A stretch of DNA of 64,000 bases from Tubulanus polymorphus. Its lineage: Eukaryota > Nemertea > Palaeonemertea > Tubulaniformes > Tubulanidae. The translations under genes and the position numbers were made by a program. The notes under the pieces were generated by a model. That model was given only the letters and a program-made list of their open reading frames with translations. It did no database searches and was not told the DNA's origin. This document shows, in pieces, positions 13,101 to 22,139 of the stretch; within the stretch, counting starts at the first letter, position 1; each line of letters opens with the position of its first letter. The stretch is from assembly GCF_964204645.1 (NCBI RefSeq), contig NC_134030.1:12584278-12648277 (forward strand), read 5' to 3'.

Positions 13101-16100
13101 TCATTCAACTTTACGATTGGATGGCTTTTTAAGTATTGTCTGCAACCTGTAAGTAGCCAGCAGGTCTTGAACACTCTTATGACTCTTGATAGTGAATAAA
13201 GCAGCATCACCCCTAGTCCCGCTGAAGTCACTTATACTATTGCATCTTGCAAGAAAGTATTTTGACCCCTAGTTGATTTACTGATGTTTTTTCAGTACAG
13301 AACATAGGATCCAGGATATGGGCTTTGTTACATATATGCATGGTAAAAAAATCCAGATCAACAATATGTATGACTAGCCATTTAAAAACCATCAAAATTA
13401 CCACCGACATATAGATTTTTAAGGCAAATAAATAGAAAATACAGATGCAATGCAGCCATAAAACATTTGCTATAGTTAAAGATACTAGTTGTAGTGTGCC
13501 ACCTTATGGCCACCTTATTTCCAGCCTTGTGGTCGTAATCAAGTATACTATACTAATTCTGTAAATTACCACATTCTACATTCATGGATGCATGCATGTA
13601 TCAGATATAGTACACCTTTTCTACAATTCATAGAGGGGCCACTTACAAGTGTTTGACTGTATTAAGTTGAACTATAACTTACCTAGGAGCAGATTGTAAA
13701 TATGATTCTATGCATTTGTGCAAAGTCTCATCAAATATCACTTGGCACCAAAATTGTTGATGAGGCATACACAACAAACAGCGAAGATCTTCGTTAATAA
13801 AAGCCAATCGTTCTTTAAACTCTTCAACATGACCTTCATCTTCAAGGTTAGCTGGAGGTGGATGATACACCACAAATTTCAAATCCGTCTTCCATCGTAG
13901 GTGCTGTAATGAAAAATAGACTGTTGCAGTGTGTGACAACATAAACTTGAGGGATCGTCAAGCCCACTTGCAAAAAGGAAAATCTGATAACATCAATATT
14001 CATCATCCTTTGGTGATAGTTCCCAGAAAACGATGGCCTTGAAAATCATTGCAAGAAGAGATTAATTGTTCTTTAAAAGGGGGTAAGCCTATTAATCAGA
14101 AAAGGAAATGTAAAATCCAAATGAAAGATTGGAACTTTTATGCAAATGCTTTTCATATCATTTCATCATAAATTGTTTTCATTTCTTGCACTAACCGTAC
14201 AGGCCTATTCATGGTATAAAAAGTCTCCAATACTTAACAACTAGTCATGTGAGCTCAACGGATCGGCTAGTCAAATTCCTTAAGGTAGGGACACATGAGG
14301 GTATTTTTTCACCCGATCGCGGCGAATCGCTCGTGTGGTGAATTCCACAGCGTAATCTATTTTCATCAACCAATAGGATGCATTGTTGATATCATGTGAT
14401 TTGTTAAATCTCTCCCGCTAAGTGCCAGACGCTGACCGAATTTCGGTTTGATCACGGCGTGTGCCCGCTCGTATCGGGTGTATATATTCGTCGGCGAATT
14501 AAATCGTCGCAATCGGGCGAAAAAATACGCTTATGGTCATCATTCTCAACCCCAAAAGAATAGAATTTCAAAACTCTATGAACCTATGTACCATTCATTC
14601 CTAATTTAAAATGCTTCCATCATCATAAGACATGCCATGAGCTACATTTTTGCAATTGGTTGAAAGTACAAAATATGCCTGATAACCAGTACAATGTGAA
14701 AATACTAAGCTATTCTGCTATTCAACGCTCCCTGGGAACTATGTACATAAACTAATAACCTAGAAACTCAACACAATCATACAACATGTCATGAGCTACA
14801 GCTTAACAATTGATTGCGGTTACATAATATTCTATAGTACCAATCTAAATAGGCAAATTGTACATAACACAATATTCAACTCCCCCTGGTGGTTGGAACA
14901 AATAACTGCTTAACCCCAATTCAAAGCGAGGGGATGAAAATCCTATGACAGTGATAGCATTTATCAAATATCAAGACTATTTAAGTTCAAACCTGTCAAT
15001 ATTTTTCTCCAAAAGCCATTTCTACCTACAAATAAGGACTGATGACACTAAGATGGCTGTCGATTGTGTCAGGCTTGATTGATCATAAGATCTGTCTGAT
15101 ATGTTTAAGATCCCTCCCTAAAGAATACCTATCACAAATTTCAATGAAAAATGGCATACCTCTATCTTTTCCCTTGGTCTTATTGATTTGAAAACGGAAT
15201 AGAATTGAATTGGATTTTCTGAAATTTGTGAAAAAGCTATTTTTCCCGGACTTTGCATAATTGTCAATGATATTTTCCATAGGCTAGAGCAAACAAAAAT
15301 ATTCCTCCCAAAAACCAAATCAACTAAAAATTTCACAGAAATCGATCTTGAAATACAAATTTCAATCTTAAAATAAAACCTGGAAGTAAAACGGTAGACG
15401 ATACCGTGGGTTCATGTGAACACTTGCTGCTAAGCCAATCATAGAGGAGTCTTTGTTTTGATTGGCTTTTTAAAACAGATATCTTTGCGTTCAGATTTTC
15501 GCAAAAAAGCTCCAGATTTTTAACAAGGCCTTTTTTCAAAATTCAGCTCCATAGGATTTGGAGAATGGATAATGCTTAAATGGATGATTTGTATGAATAT
15601 ATGCTCAGTTGTACAGTCAAAGAGCCTTCGCTCTGGAAACCATGTCATTAAAATTTGTCATTAATTCGTCATTCCATGTCATTAATGAACCAATATCAAG
15701 ACAATCCATTGAAGTGTCTTCAAAACTTCCCAAAAATACCTGATTCCATCTATGGACGAAAGAAAAGTGAACACTCTAGTCTGCTGTGACTTAAGTCCCA
15801 AGAGGGCTAAAAAACGCTGGTTTATCTAGGCTGCACAGTTTCACTGGTCGTATTTAGACCAAATTGAGGTATGTGTTCTAAAGTTTAAGAGAAATATGAA
15901 AAGTTGCACCATCTTCCCTCCATCGTAATATGCGGCTCAGATGCAGTATCGATATAGATGAACTGTCATCACGTTCAATTACGATTCGCATGTGAAACTA
16001 TCCTGTGCCACCCTACTTACGTATTTTTCGGCAGGTCTCTAGGCTGTACAATAGCTATTATTGATAAGCAGAATGCTGTCTGCTTTGATAAAAGGCCTAC

Positions 16101-16197
16101 CTACTAAGCCACTTACGATAGCGGGGAATTTTTGTTCCTTTCCATTTAGTACAATCGTCACTCGTTTTTCATCTAATGTTTGGTTGGTTAGATCCAT
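3971..16197 (-). CDS. ASCC2: ASCC2, activating signal cointegrator 1 complex subunit 2 (partial gene, 8 exons seen)
   Basis: ASCC2 is the partner subunit of the ASCC3 helicase. The complex acts in nuclear alkylation-damage repair with ALKBH3, where ASCC2 reads K63-linked ubiquitin through a CUE domain, and in splitting collided ribosomes. Seen here: eight exons (coding 16117-16197, 13683-13903, 12588-12903, 7510-7736, 7248-7430, 6665-6739, 5075-5149, 3971-4187), all with GT donors and AG acceptors and with phases that join without a break. Hallmarks of the family are FWCQVIFDETL, LRMATHKES, FGEIIYENFIFDIPKLMDLC and NIFNQQPKYYDDL. These cover roughly the first 440 residues, the ASCC3-binding part. 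The CUE domain and the C-terminal tail are not found down to base 1 and should lie off the left edge. The last exon has an uncertain 5' end. Identification comes from remembered family sequence, not a search. Confidence 0.93.
4188..5074. other. ASCC2 intron 7
   Basis: No gene seen. From 4235 a moderately repetitive stretch begins TTAACCCTTTAA and runs to about 4480. The open frames at 4277-4961 show no family resemblance. Confidence 0.5.
5075..5149 (-). CDS. ASCC2: ASCC2 exon 7 (25 codons)
   Basis: After GTATTTCAG it codes (R)FIVDFETKFPIEDDFVVLTQSSYF plus AT before GTATCC, again 75 bases with phase 2. It fits the family segment 'RFLRDYDALFPVAEDISLLQQASS'. The donor GTATCC is weak. Confidence 0.82.
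5968..6141. mobile_element. pogo/Tigger-like MITE (174 bp, TA target)
   Basis: Terminal inverted repeats: the left end starts CAGTGCAACCTCATTATGAC, and the right end read inward starts CAGTGGAACCTTGTTACAAC. TA stands on both sides (5966-5967 and 6142-6143). The CAGTGGAACCT-CGTTATAACGAAC style of terminus is characteristic of pogo/Tigger elements of the Tc1/mariner group. No coding sequence. It lies in ASCC2 intron 6 (5150-6664), where I see nothing else. Confidence 0.8.
6665..6739 (-). CDS. ASCC2: ASCC2 exon 6 (25 codons)
   Basis: A 75-base exon after CTTTTTTAG coding GTDQIIEECVEGFLHFWNATLGEK, donor GTAAAA. It is supported by phase (1 base in, 2 out) and by alignment to the family segment 'NIQGFIEEFLQIFSSLLQEKR'. 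Confidence 0.85.
7000..7218 (-). repeat. Repeat family B fragment
   Basis: Reverse-orientation fragment with the family B markers: AAAACCAAATCAACT, ATCGATCTTGAAATACAA and CTTTCTGATTGG. It resembles 15200-15490 and, in the other orientation, 31880-32050, 37740-37860 and 39590-39760. It lies in ASCC2 intron 5 (6740-7247). Confidence 0.7.
7248..7430 (-). CDS. ASCC2: ASCC2 exon 5
   Basis: The first G completes ATG with exon 4 (HIM-LSKFYATMVPALKSTI). It continues to the helix IIHQVLNECTIQEIIKN and ends AG before GTAACT. The family counterpart is 'LASFYEAAIPEMESAI ... FHIILNQICLLPIL'. Confidence 0.92.
7510..7736 (-). CDS. ASCC2: ASCC2 exon 4
   Basis: After ATATTACAG it codes VFASVIEQCG, then SPQKL, then EKLSDILSYLQDTSETLLAFF and ends in EFHI plus AT before GTAAGT (phase 2). 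This matches the family segment running from VFSNILQHCG to the 'CTTLWAFLDIFP' helix. It is split over several short open frames, so it is easily missed by ORF calling. Confidence 0.92.
7955..8090 (+). repeat. Repeat family A, one end only
   Basis: Starts AGGGGTCCAGGGACACCATG, continues CCCACTTGGGAAGTGG and GCCCCCTGGTG, and stops near 8090. The remainder of ASCC2 intron 3 (7737-12587) holds further fragments, listed separately. Confidence 0.8.
8289..8341. repeat. Hairpin, 12-bp perfect stem
   Basis: GCGCGGCAACAG and CTGTTGCCGCGC enclose about 30 bases, with GAGTA/TACTC also able to pair. The loop contains a TAGGCCTA octamer (8310-8317). Confidence 0.6.
8345..9459. other. ASCC2 intron 3, unassigned stretch
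   Basis: No gene or clear element ends. Around 8570-8770 there is weak similarity to family A (AAAAATGGCAAACCATT). The rest is unassigned. Confidence 0.4.
9460..9900 (+). repeat. Repeat family A fragment
   Basis: Diverged middle part of family A, recognisable by ATTCAACTTCCCCTG, AAGATGGCTGCCACTTGCGTC, AATGACAACCCATT and AAGATCAAGATAATTAATCA. Just beyond, 9945-9985 holds the short hairpins GTGCCCTAAGGGCAC and CGAGGCCGCAGGCCCTCG. Confidence 0.7.
9986..11425. other. ASCC2 intron 3, unassigned stretch
   Basis: AT-rich and without a recognisable gene. 10050-10230 is simple, A/T-biased sequence. The open frames at 10274-11334 show no domain. Confidence 0.4.
11430..11900 (+). repeat. Repeat family A, terminal part with partial internal duplication
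   Basis: Contains AACAACAATGGCTGTCAGTC, then the family end up to 'atatgggctaaaa' near 11708. A second, shorter run of the same segment (AGCTGCCAGTCAGCCATCTTG) follows to about 11880. Confidence 0.75.
11966..12347. mobile_element. hAT-type MITE (382 bp)
   Basis: Inverted termini: left CAGCGGATCCAGGGC, right read inward CAGCGGAGGATCCAGG. Flanking octamers AAATACAG (11958-11965) and AAATACCA (12348-12355) fit an 8-bp hAT target duplication with mismatches at the last two positions. C-runs just inside both ends are typical of 'CAGGGGCGGATCC' hAT MITEs. Confidence 0.75.
12588..12903 (-). CDS. ASCC2: ASCC2 exon 3
   Basis: Begins after CCAATAG with a single G that completes Arg, giving SAPR-YYDENYAS. 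Continues through CLRMATHKES, SVFGEIIYENFIFDIPKLMDLC and IENIFNQQPKYYDDL, and ends at LFQ before GTAAGC, phase 0. The match to ASCC2 family sequence is continuous. Confidence 0.96.
12904..13682. other. ASCC2 intron 2
   Basis: 779 bases, no element recognised. ASCC2 exons flank it on both sides. Confidence 0.5.
13683..13903 (-). CDS. ASCC2: ASCC2 exon 2
   Basis: Begins after TTTCATTACAG and ends with AG before GTAAGT (phase 2). Codes HLRWKTDLKFVVYHPPP through FWCQVIFDETLHKCIESYL to SAP, the most conserved N-terminal block of ASCC2. The 221-base length leaves two bases that complete an arginine codon with exon 3. Confidence 0.95.
14285..14542. mobile_element. Inverted-repeat MITE (about 250 bp)
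   Basis: Left GTATTTTTTCACCCGATCGC (from 14301) and the inverse of AATCGGGCGAAAAAATACGC (to 14530) form imperfect termini of about 30 bp. Exact ends and target duplication could not be fixed. It lies in ASCC2 intron 1 (13904-16116). Confidence 0.6.
14680..15165 (+). repeat. Repeat family A fragment
   Basis: Two CCCCTGGTGG-type units, then AAGATGGCTGTCGATTGTGTC and ATTTCAATGAAAAATGGCAT. It is interrupted at 15165 by family B in reverse orientation. Confidence 0.75.
15166..15560 (-). repeat. Repeat family B copy
   Basis: Reverse-orientation copy with CCTTGGTCTTATTGATTTGA, AAAAACCAAATCAACTAAAA, ATCGATCTTGAAATACAAAT and AGCCAATCATAGAGGAGTC. Family A resumes at about 15690-15810, so B appears to have inserted into A. 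Confidence 0.75.
15690..15815 (+). repeat. Repeat family A hairpin end
   Basis: Contains AAGACAATCCATTGAAGTGT, the AAAAGTGAACACTCTAG segment and the decayed hairpin TGTGACTTAAGTCCCAAGAG. It is the continuation of the 14680 copy. Confidence 0.75.
16117..16197 (-). CDS. ASCC2: ASCC2 exon 1 (start codon)
   Basis: Codes 27 residues, MDLTNQTLDEKRVTI... to FPAI, then donor GTAAGT at 16116-16111. The segment LDEKRVTI...GKEQKFPA fits the family's N-terminal 'PLDE..VT...GK...PALHP' pattern, and the phase-0 end joins exon 2 as PAI-HLRW. The ATG at 16197-16195 is chosen because the homology begins just after it. An upstream in-frame TTG/ATA stretch exists but adds nothing family-like. Confidence 0.75.
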
Positions 16198-17089
16198 CCC
16201 TTCTTCAATTGTTATGGCAATGGTGGTACCTAGCTGTATCACGCACGGGCCTTCCTTGCTCTGACGTTGACTACGGTCAGTCTAATTGATGCACCGGTAC
16301 CTATAAATACAGGAAACGTTTGGTTAGAATTTCAAAATGGTGTTCTCATTTCAACACGAGAAAATGATGACTATTTGGCAATCCCTCAATACAGTGTAAA
16401 ATGGATATAAAAATGCTGTTTTATTGAGACTAGTCAGTAACCTTTCCTTTCTGTGCTCTAGTTTCACGATCGGATATTTTTGCTGGTAAGCCCATCTTCC
16501 GATTAAGCTTACCACCAACGATCAGGTAACTAACTATAGAGACTGCACAGTTTCACTGGTCCTATTAACATGTTTGCTGCCACCTAGGAGATAAGTTCCA
16601 GTCACCATTGTCGATGCTATTAATTTTTGATATCATGCAATTCATATGCCGCCAGCACTATTTGTACATTGATAAATCAATACACCAATCATGCTGGTCT
16701 GTTTTAGTATAAAAACCAATGACGAGATACCAGTAACTCGTCACTGGCAATCAAATAGAAATCTAAAAGAATAAAAGTTTCATTGTAAAATGATGATTTT
16801 AATCATTATATTCTCTCTTTTGCACCCCCCGTAAATAGGCCTAGTATCTTAACCTCTCCATGAAATGACATTGAATCGATGAAGATATAACTCACAACGG
16901 CAAACTGCGGTAGGCCCACCATGACAATTTATCTCATCAACAGTAGCGAACAAACGTGTTAAAACCAAATTAAGCAAGCTAACGGGACATGACATGAAAA
17001 GTTCTTGACCCCAATAGAAGCCTAGGTAGGCCTACTAATCAGAATTATTGGAATGAAAAGACTAGTCTAGACTAGAGGATACTGGGGTA
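16198..17089. other. 5' flank of ASCC2, with two dispersed repeat pieces
   Basis: Presumed promoter side of ASCC2; no motif is certain. 16430-16535 is an inverted match of 21235-21345 (AACGATCAGG..., CCGATTAAGCTTACCACCAA). 16850-16945 is an inverted match of 62297-62396, sharing TCAATGTCATTTCAT read on the minus strand. Confidence 0.55.
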
Positions 17090-17305
17090 ACTAGGGGTCC
17101 AGGGACACCATGCCCACTTGGAAGTGGTTTCAAATGCTCAACAATCTAACAATTTCAATATTCAACGCCCCCATCCAATGACGTTGAAACTCACCGCAAT
17201 TGTAGAACATGTCAGCAGCTACGATTTTGAAATTGATTGTGGTAACAAAATATGCCAAGTTACCACTATAGGCCTAAAATGTAAAATACTAAGTTATTCT
17301 ACTTT
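17090..17305 (+). repeat. Repeat family A, left part, split by a retrotransposon
   Basis: Starts AGGGGTCCAGGGACACCATG and runs to about 17305. The same copy continues at 18435-19452 after a non-LTR retrotransposon fragment. Confidence 0.85.
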
Positions 17306-18434
17306 GGGTTCTGGGTATCATTTCCAGGGGCTCAGCTCACAGAGCCACTCAGCGCGTCCCCAGGTGGCAGATAGGGGGAGCCTCATTTGTGGGGCCTGTC
17401 AGGTCATAATACGGAAAGCCGACAGCGGACCATAGTCAGCCGAGCTGATGGCGCTCGCAAAAACCGCACCTAGGAGACGGAAAAGTGATTCAAACACCTG
17501 GTCTGGTTAGTGACCATAAGCCCTGCAAGGCAACTTACCCGGGCAGGAAGGGCTCCCAGCCTCGGGTGATGGCAGCCTTCCTAGGTGACGCAAAACACTG
17601 ATTTAAAACCTGGGCAGGAAGGGCCCGCAGCCTTGGACGATGGCAGCCCTCCTTAGTGAAGGACATCACTAATTCCAAAACCAGGATAGATCAAGTTTTC
17701 TAGCCCTACAAGGCAAATGATCTGCATCTGCCCCAGTCTCCGCCTTGTGGTCCCAGCGGCACTAGACAGAACATGACTGCTGCAGACGAGAGATCGATCG
17801 ATGGTCACACCCTGAACGCAGTAGAGAAATTCTGCTACTTGGGCAGCATTATGAGCCATGACCCAAGCCTTGATGCAGAAATTACCCTACGCATTGCCAA
17901 AGCCATAACCGCATTCGGCAGACTAAATAAGAGGCTCTGGAACAATCATGGCATCAGACTGCCCAGCAAGATCCAAGTCTTCCAAGCGACAGTATTCTCA
18001 TCTCTGTTACATGGATGCGAGACCTGGGCAATCTACAAGCGGCATATACACCAGCTTGACAGTTTTCATATGCGCTGTCTAAGACGCATCTGTGGAATAT
18101 AATGGCAGAACTATGTACCGAACGCAACTGTGCTTGAGAGGTGTTGCTGTACTGGTGTGGAGGCATATATCATGAAAGCTCAACTCCGCTGGTGCGGTCA
18201 CCTTGAACGGATGGATGATAGCAGGATACCCAAGGCCCTACTATACAGCCAGCTGCGTGATGGCCGCTGTAATATTGGCCGTCCACACCTCCGCGTCAAG
18301 GACTCACTCAAGCTTCAACTGAAAGCCAGCGGCATTGACACCGAGACATGGGGACGTTCTGCCCAGAACAGATTGCTCTGGCGCGCACCCACTGTCGTAA
18401 TGCTGTTGCATCCTGGTGACCATATTCAAAACCT
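17306..18434 (+). mobile_element. Truncated non-LTR retrotransposon, nested in family A
   Basis: GC-richer island between two halves of one repeat copy. 17306-17650 is non-coding and repetitive (GGGCAGGAAGGGC occurs twice). 17760-18434 codes the end of a reverse transcriptase. The central part of a normal element, including the catalytic fingers and palm, is missing. Confidence 0.8.
17749..18434 (+). pseudogene. Reverse transcriptase C-terminal fragment, RTE/BovB-like style
   Basis: One reading frame with a single in-frame TAA at 18100-18102. Before it: DGHTLNAVEKFCYLGS, EITLRIAKAITAFGRL and LLHGCETWAIYKRHIHQLDSF. After it: VLERC, KAQLRWCGHLERMDD and RIPKALLYSQLRDG. These are the landmarks of the region after the palm in many animal non-LTR retrotransposons ('FCYLGS', 'LLYGCETW', 'QLRWxGHVxRM'). 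In relatives the sequence around the stop reads CGIxWQ, so a single base change probably made it. The N-terminal catalytic motif is absent, so it cannot be active. Clade assignment is tentative. Confidence 0.85.
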
Positions 18435-19452
18435 AATAACCTTTTACCTCACCACAATCATAGAATAGGCCTATGACATGAACTACAACTTTGCAATCGA
18501 TCATGGTAACAAAATATGCCTAGGTACCAATATAATGAGGAAATACTAGGTTATTCTACTATTCAACGCCCCTGGTGACCATATAGAATAACTAATTTCC
18601 TTAAAACTCACCAGTCATGGACGATGTCATGAGCTAAAACTTTGCAATTGATTGTGGTAACAAAATAAGTATTGGTTAAAATATAATATTGAAATACTAA
18701 GATATTGTATTATTCAACGTCCCCTGGTGGCCATATACAAAAACCAATGAACTTGAAACTCACCACAATCATAGAACACGCTATACGCTACAACTTCCTA
18801 ATTCATTGTCGTGACAAAATATGCTTAGGTATCAATATAATGTGGAAAAACTTTTTCCCACCTACGAATGAGTAGGCCTACTGATGACACCAAGATGGCC
18901 GCCAATTGCGTCATAATTGGCTGATCAAAAATACCTGTCTCAGGTATAAAACATCCTTTTCCAAAAAATACACATCAGCAATTGCAATGAGAAATGATGG
19001 CAAACCAGTAGGAAGCTACAGGACTCGGAATTTGGGCCAAAATTTTTTGGCACTTGAAAGGTCCTAGGACGACCATCTTGAGTCCGATCGACCCAATTTT
19101 TGTTATGCCGATGGGCCCTGGGGGGTTCAAATATATACGAAAGATCAAGGTAGGCCTAATTGATCAAGACGTCTTCAAAATTTCCCTCAAAAAGTTCAAA
19201 AACGTGTAAAAAGTGCTGATTTTGGCAAACAACAATGGCTGCCAGTCGGCCATCTTGATTCTGCCAGGGCCAGTTTTTGGGCTGAAGATGTGTCTAGGGT
19301 AGATACATGTATAGGCCTAAACCAAATATCAAGACATTACCTTGAAGCGTCTTCAAAACTTCCCAAAATAACTGGATTCCGTCTACGGACGGACAACGGA
19401 CGAAAAGTGAACGCAATAGCCCGCTGGGACTAAAGTCCCAAGTGGGCTAAAA
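18435..19452 (+). repeat. Repeat family A, right part
   Basis: Continuation of the copy at 17090, ending in the hairpin GCCCGCTGGGACTAAAGTCC and then GTGGGCTAAAA. It carries four TAGGCCTA insertions relative to the duplicate at 2628-3961 (18466, 18873, 19151, 19312). Confidence 0.9.
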
Positions 19453-19696
19453 AGGCTATTCGCATTATAGATGACGCTAAATTTAACTCCCATACCTCGA
19501 GTATCTTTATGAAATATGAGATACTTAAACTTGACGACATAATCAAACTCGAAATCACAAAATTTGGATATAATTTCACGAAGAACGTTCTGCCGACACC
19601 TGTAATGAAACTATACAGGAAAAACTCTATTCACCATAATTACCAAACCAGAAATCGAAATCTCCCTGGGACCGAACCACATAGGCTACTAGTTTG
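19451..19696 (+). pseudogene. Reverse transcriptase C-terminal remnant (CR1-like)
   Basis: In frame from AAG at 19451: KAIRIIDDAKFNSHTSSIF, MKYEILKLDDIIKLEI, YNFTKNVLPTPV, then NYQTRNRNLPG to a stop near 19696. The pattern 'xRxI..A....HT..LF...ILKLDDI..L.....Y......LP....N.....H.Y.TRN' is the usual end of CR1/Jockey-type reverse transcriptases. The catalytic domain is missing (5' truncation) and further stops follow. Confidence 0.75.
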
Positions 19697-20176
19697 ATAT
19701 CATAAATCATTTCTAACTGAAGTACCAGCTCCCTGGCGTTGTAGGTACTTCACAAATCCTTAGAAATTCCACTACTTTTGAGAAGACCACCCTGACAACA
19801 TATCAATATCAATCAGCCAAATTAATAATACTTAGTGATATCCATTATTCATTTATAAATATAACTTATGTTAATATTATTACCATTATTATTGTTATCA
19901 TTATTATTAGGCCCTATCACTATTATTATTATCATTACTGTTATTACTAATTGAATATTATTATTATCATTGTTATAGTTATCATTTATTTCCTGTTTCT
20001 ATTGCACCCTTCTTGCACGCTTTGCACTCGGGTTCAGCGCCTTGCAATTGCTTTTGAGTACAGCCCCAAAGACTTGCGCTGGATCCCTCATTTAACATCT
20101 CTAGTTATTCCGCATTGTTAAAATAACCTTATATCGAAATGTAGTTTAATGAAAATAAAATTGTTATTATTTATAG
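19451..20176 (+). mobile_element. Truncated CR1/L2-like non-LTR retrotransposon end
   Basis: Inserted at the end of one family A copy; family A sequence resumes at 20178. It consists of a reverse transcriptase C-terminal remnant, a 3' region rich in TTATTATTA (19860-19995) and the tail AATAAAATTGTTATTATTTA. The tandem A/T-rich tail is usual for CR1-type elements. Confidence 0.75.
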
Positions 20177-20177
20177 C

Positions 20178-20632
20178 AATGAAAAATGGCAAACCATTAT
20201 GAAGTTACAGGACTCAGAATTTCAGCCAAAATTGACATTTTTGGGGAGAAAAAAGGTCACAGGACGGCCATCTTGAGTCTGATCGACCCAATTTTTCTCA
20301 TGCTGATGGACCCTTGGGGGATACAAATATATCTGAAAGATCAAGGTAATTGATAGGCCTAAAAGCGTCTTCGAAATTTCCCTCGAAAATTCAAAAATGT
20401 GTAAAAAGTGTTGAATTTGGCGAACAACAATGGCTGCCAGTCGGCCATCTTGAATCTGAGAGGGCCAGTTTCTGGGCGATACATGTACAAAACAAATATC
20501 AAGACATTACCTTGGAGCGTCTTCAGAACTTCCCAAAATAACTGGATTCCATCTAATGATGAACGGACGGACGACGGGCGAAAAGTGAACGCAATAGTCC
20601 GCTGGGACTTAAGTCCCAAGTGGGAAAAAAAC
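20178..20632 (+). repeat. Repeat family A fragment
   Basis: From AATGAAAAATGGCAAACCAT to the hairpin GGGACTTAAGTCCCAAGTGG, with a TAGGCCTA insertion at 20354. Short open frames here are by-products of the repeat. Confidence 0.85.
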
Positions 20633-20717
20633 TTTTTATGTCAGCTGCTGACACTTTCACCAAGAACCTTAGTGTCTGATGTACCACACAGGGTACACTA
20701 ATGTCTATTTCAACCTG

Positions 20718-21184
20718 ACTTGAGAGCATTCCGGGTGGCCTAGCTCGCTAATTTTTGGTAGTACATACCTGATAAAGGTCTTAATAGGACCAGAAAGGAC
20801 AGGCAGTCGACCTAAATCATCATTTTTTAATCCATTTGAAACTGTGTTGAAGGATAGGTATCCAAAAAGTCTTCACTGAAAGGGGTTAAATGAAGAGAAG
20901 TGACTCCATGATTTGAAAGTTTAACAATATGTTTCCACGCCTACGTATCAAATTTCGGTTGGTAGGCATGGAGACATATTGTTAAACTTTCAAATCATGG
21001 AGTCTCTTTTCTCTCTGGAACCCCTCTCAATGCATATTTTTTGGATATCCTTCAATACAGTTTCAAATGGATTAAAAAATGATGATTTAGGTCGACTGCC
21101 AATGCATTCTGGTCCTAATAAGACTATTATCAGGTATGTACTACCAAAACTGACTGAGCTAGGCCACCCTTTATGCTCTCAAGT
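20718..21184. repeat. Near-palindromic long inverted repeat (467 bp)
   Basis: Left arm starts ACTTGAGAGCAT; the right arm read inward starts the same. Arms of about 220 bp pair over stretches such as GGTAGTACATACCTGATAA, GTCGACCTAAATCATCATTT and TCCATGATTTGAAAGTTTAA, with a loop of roughly 30 bases around 20940-20965. No coding sequence seen. Confidence 0.9.
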
Positions 21185-21234
21185 AGAGCGACGGAGATTA
21201 CCGTGGAAACAGCCACGTCATTACTCTAGTTAGC

Positions 21235-22130
21235 TGGTTAGTTACCGTCCTAATCGTTGGTGGTAAGCTTTTTATAATCGGATGGGCTTTATACCAACGT
21301 TTGTTGTTTGTGAAAAGATCGTGAAACTAAACCCGAGCTAGGTTACTGACTACAACACCACATGACTGGGTGGGTGGGTGGTGAACGAACCGGCACTGTG
21401 AGTGTGAAAGGTAGGCAAAAAATTAAGCAGCACATGCCAAAAAGATTGATATCAGACGAAAATAATGGACATTAACAATTGCAAAACCATAAAAAACGAG
21501 TTCAGAAGTTCGGAAAAGCTGCTGAACTAAATTCTAGGCAAGTTACTAAATTTTAGAGTTGTTCAATTCTGTTGTATCGTATGATCTGATGAGAGTATGT
21601 ACCTTGTAGTAAGGCTCTAGCAGATGTGTATTACTATTAGGCCATGGCATAAGAACTCAAATACGTCGCTAAGTTTAGTTTCGAGTCCCGATTTTGCAGT
21701 TAATCCTGATAACATTCATCGGTCATAATCGGCAAATTATTGTAAATTCACGCCGGGCATCTTACACAAAAATAAGAAATATATCTCGTCATACCCAAAA
21801 GGAAAGGAAACCTTCACGGGTCGGATACGCACGCGCGGGCCTACGTCAGGCTCACGTGTCTTGGATATAACATCAGCCCTCCCAAAGTGAATATCCTGAA
21901 AACGTCATCCCGAGATTCTGGAAATATTATTGCGTTATAGGGCTATATGAACCTTGACACTCTCGCGTGAGTATATGGATAAATACAACCAGTAGGCTAT
22001 CTTACAATGACCAACCCTAAAGGCGGCCAGCCCAGTACAGTGGCCAGTACAGTGGGCTTGTAAACTGGCTTTGATTTTATTTCCGGGTTGTTGTTATCGT
22101 TGAATGATAATCTCGCGAGAACGGCGCTAA
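21235..22130. other. Intergenic, mostly unassigned
   Basis: 21235-21345 is an inverted match to 16430-16535. I recognise nothing in the remainder. Confidence 0.5.
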
Positions 22131-22139
22131 AATTTGAAC

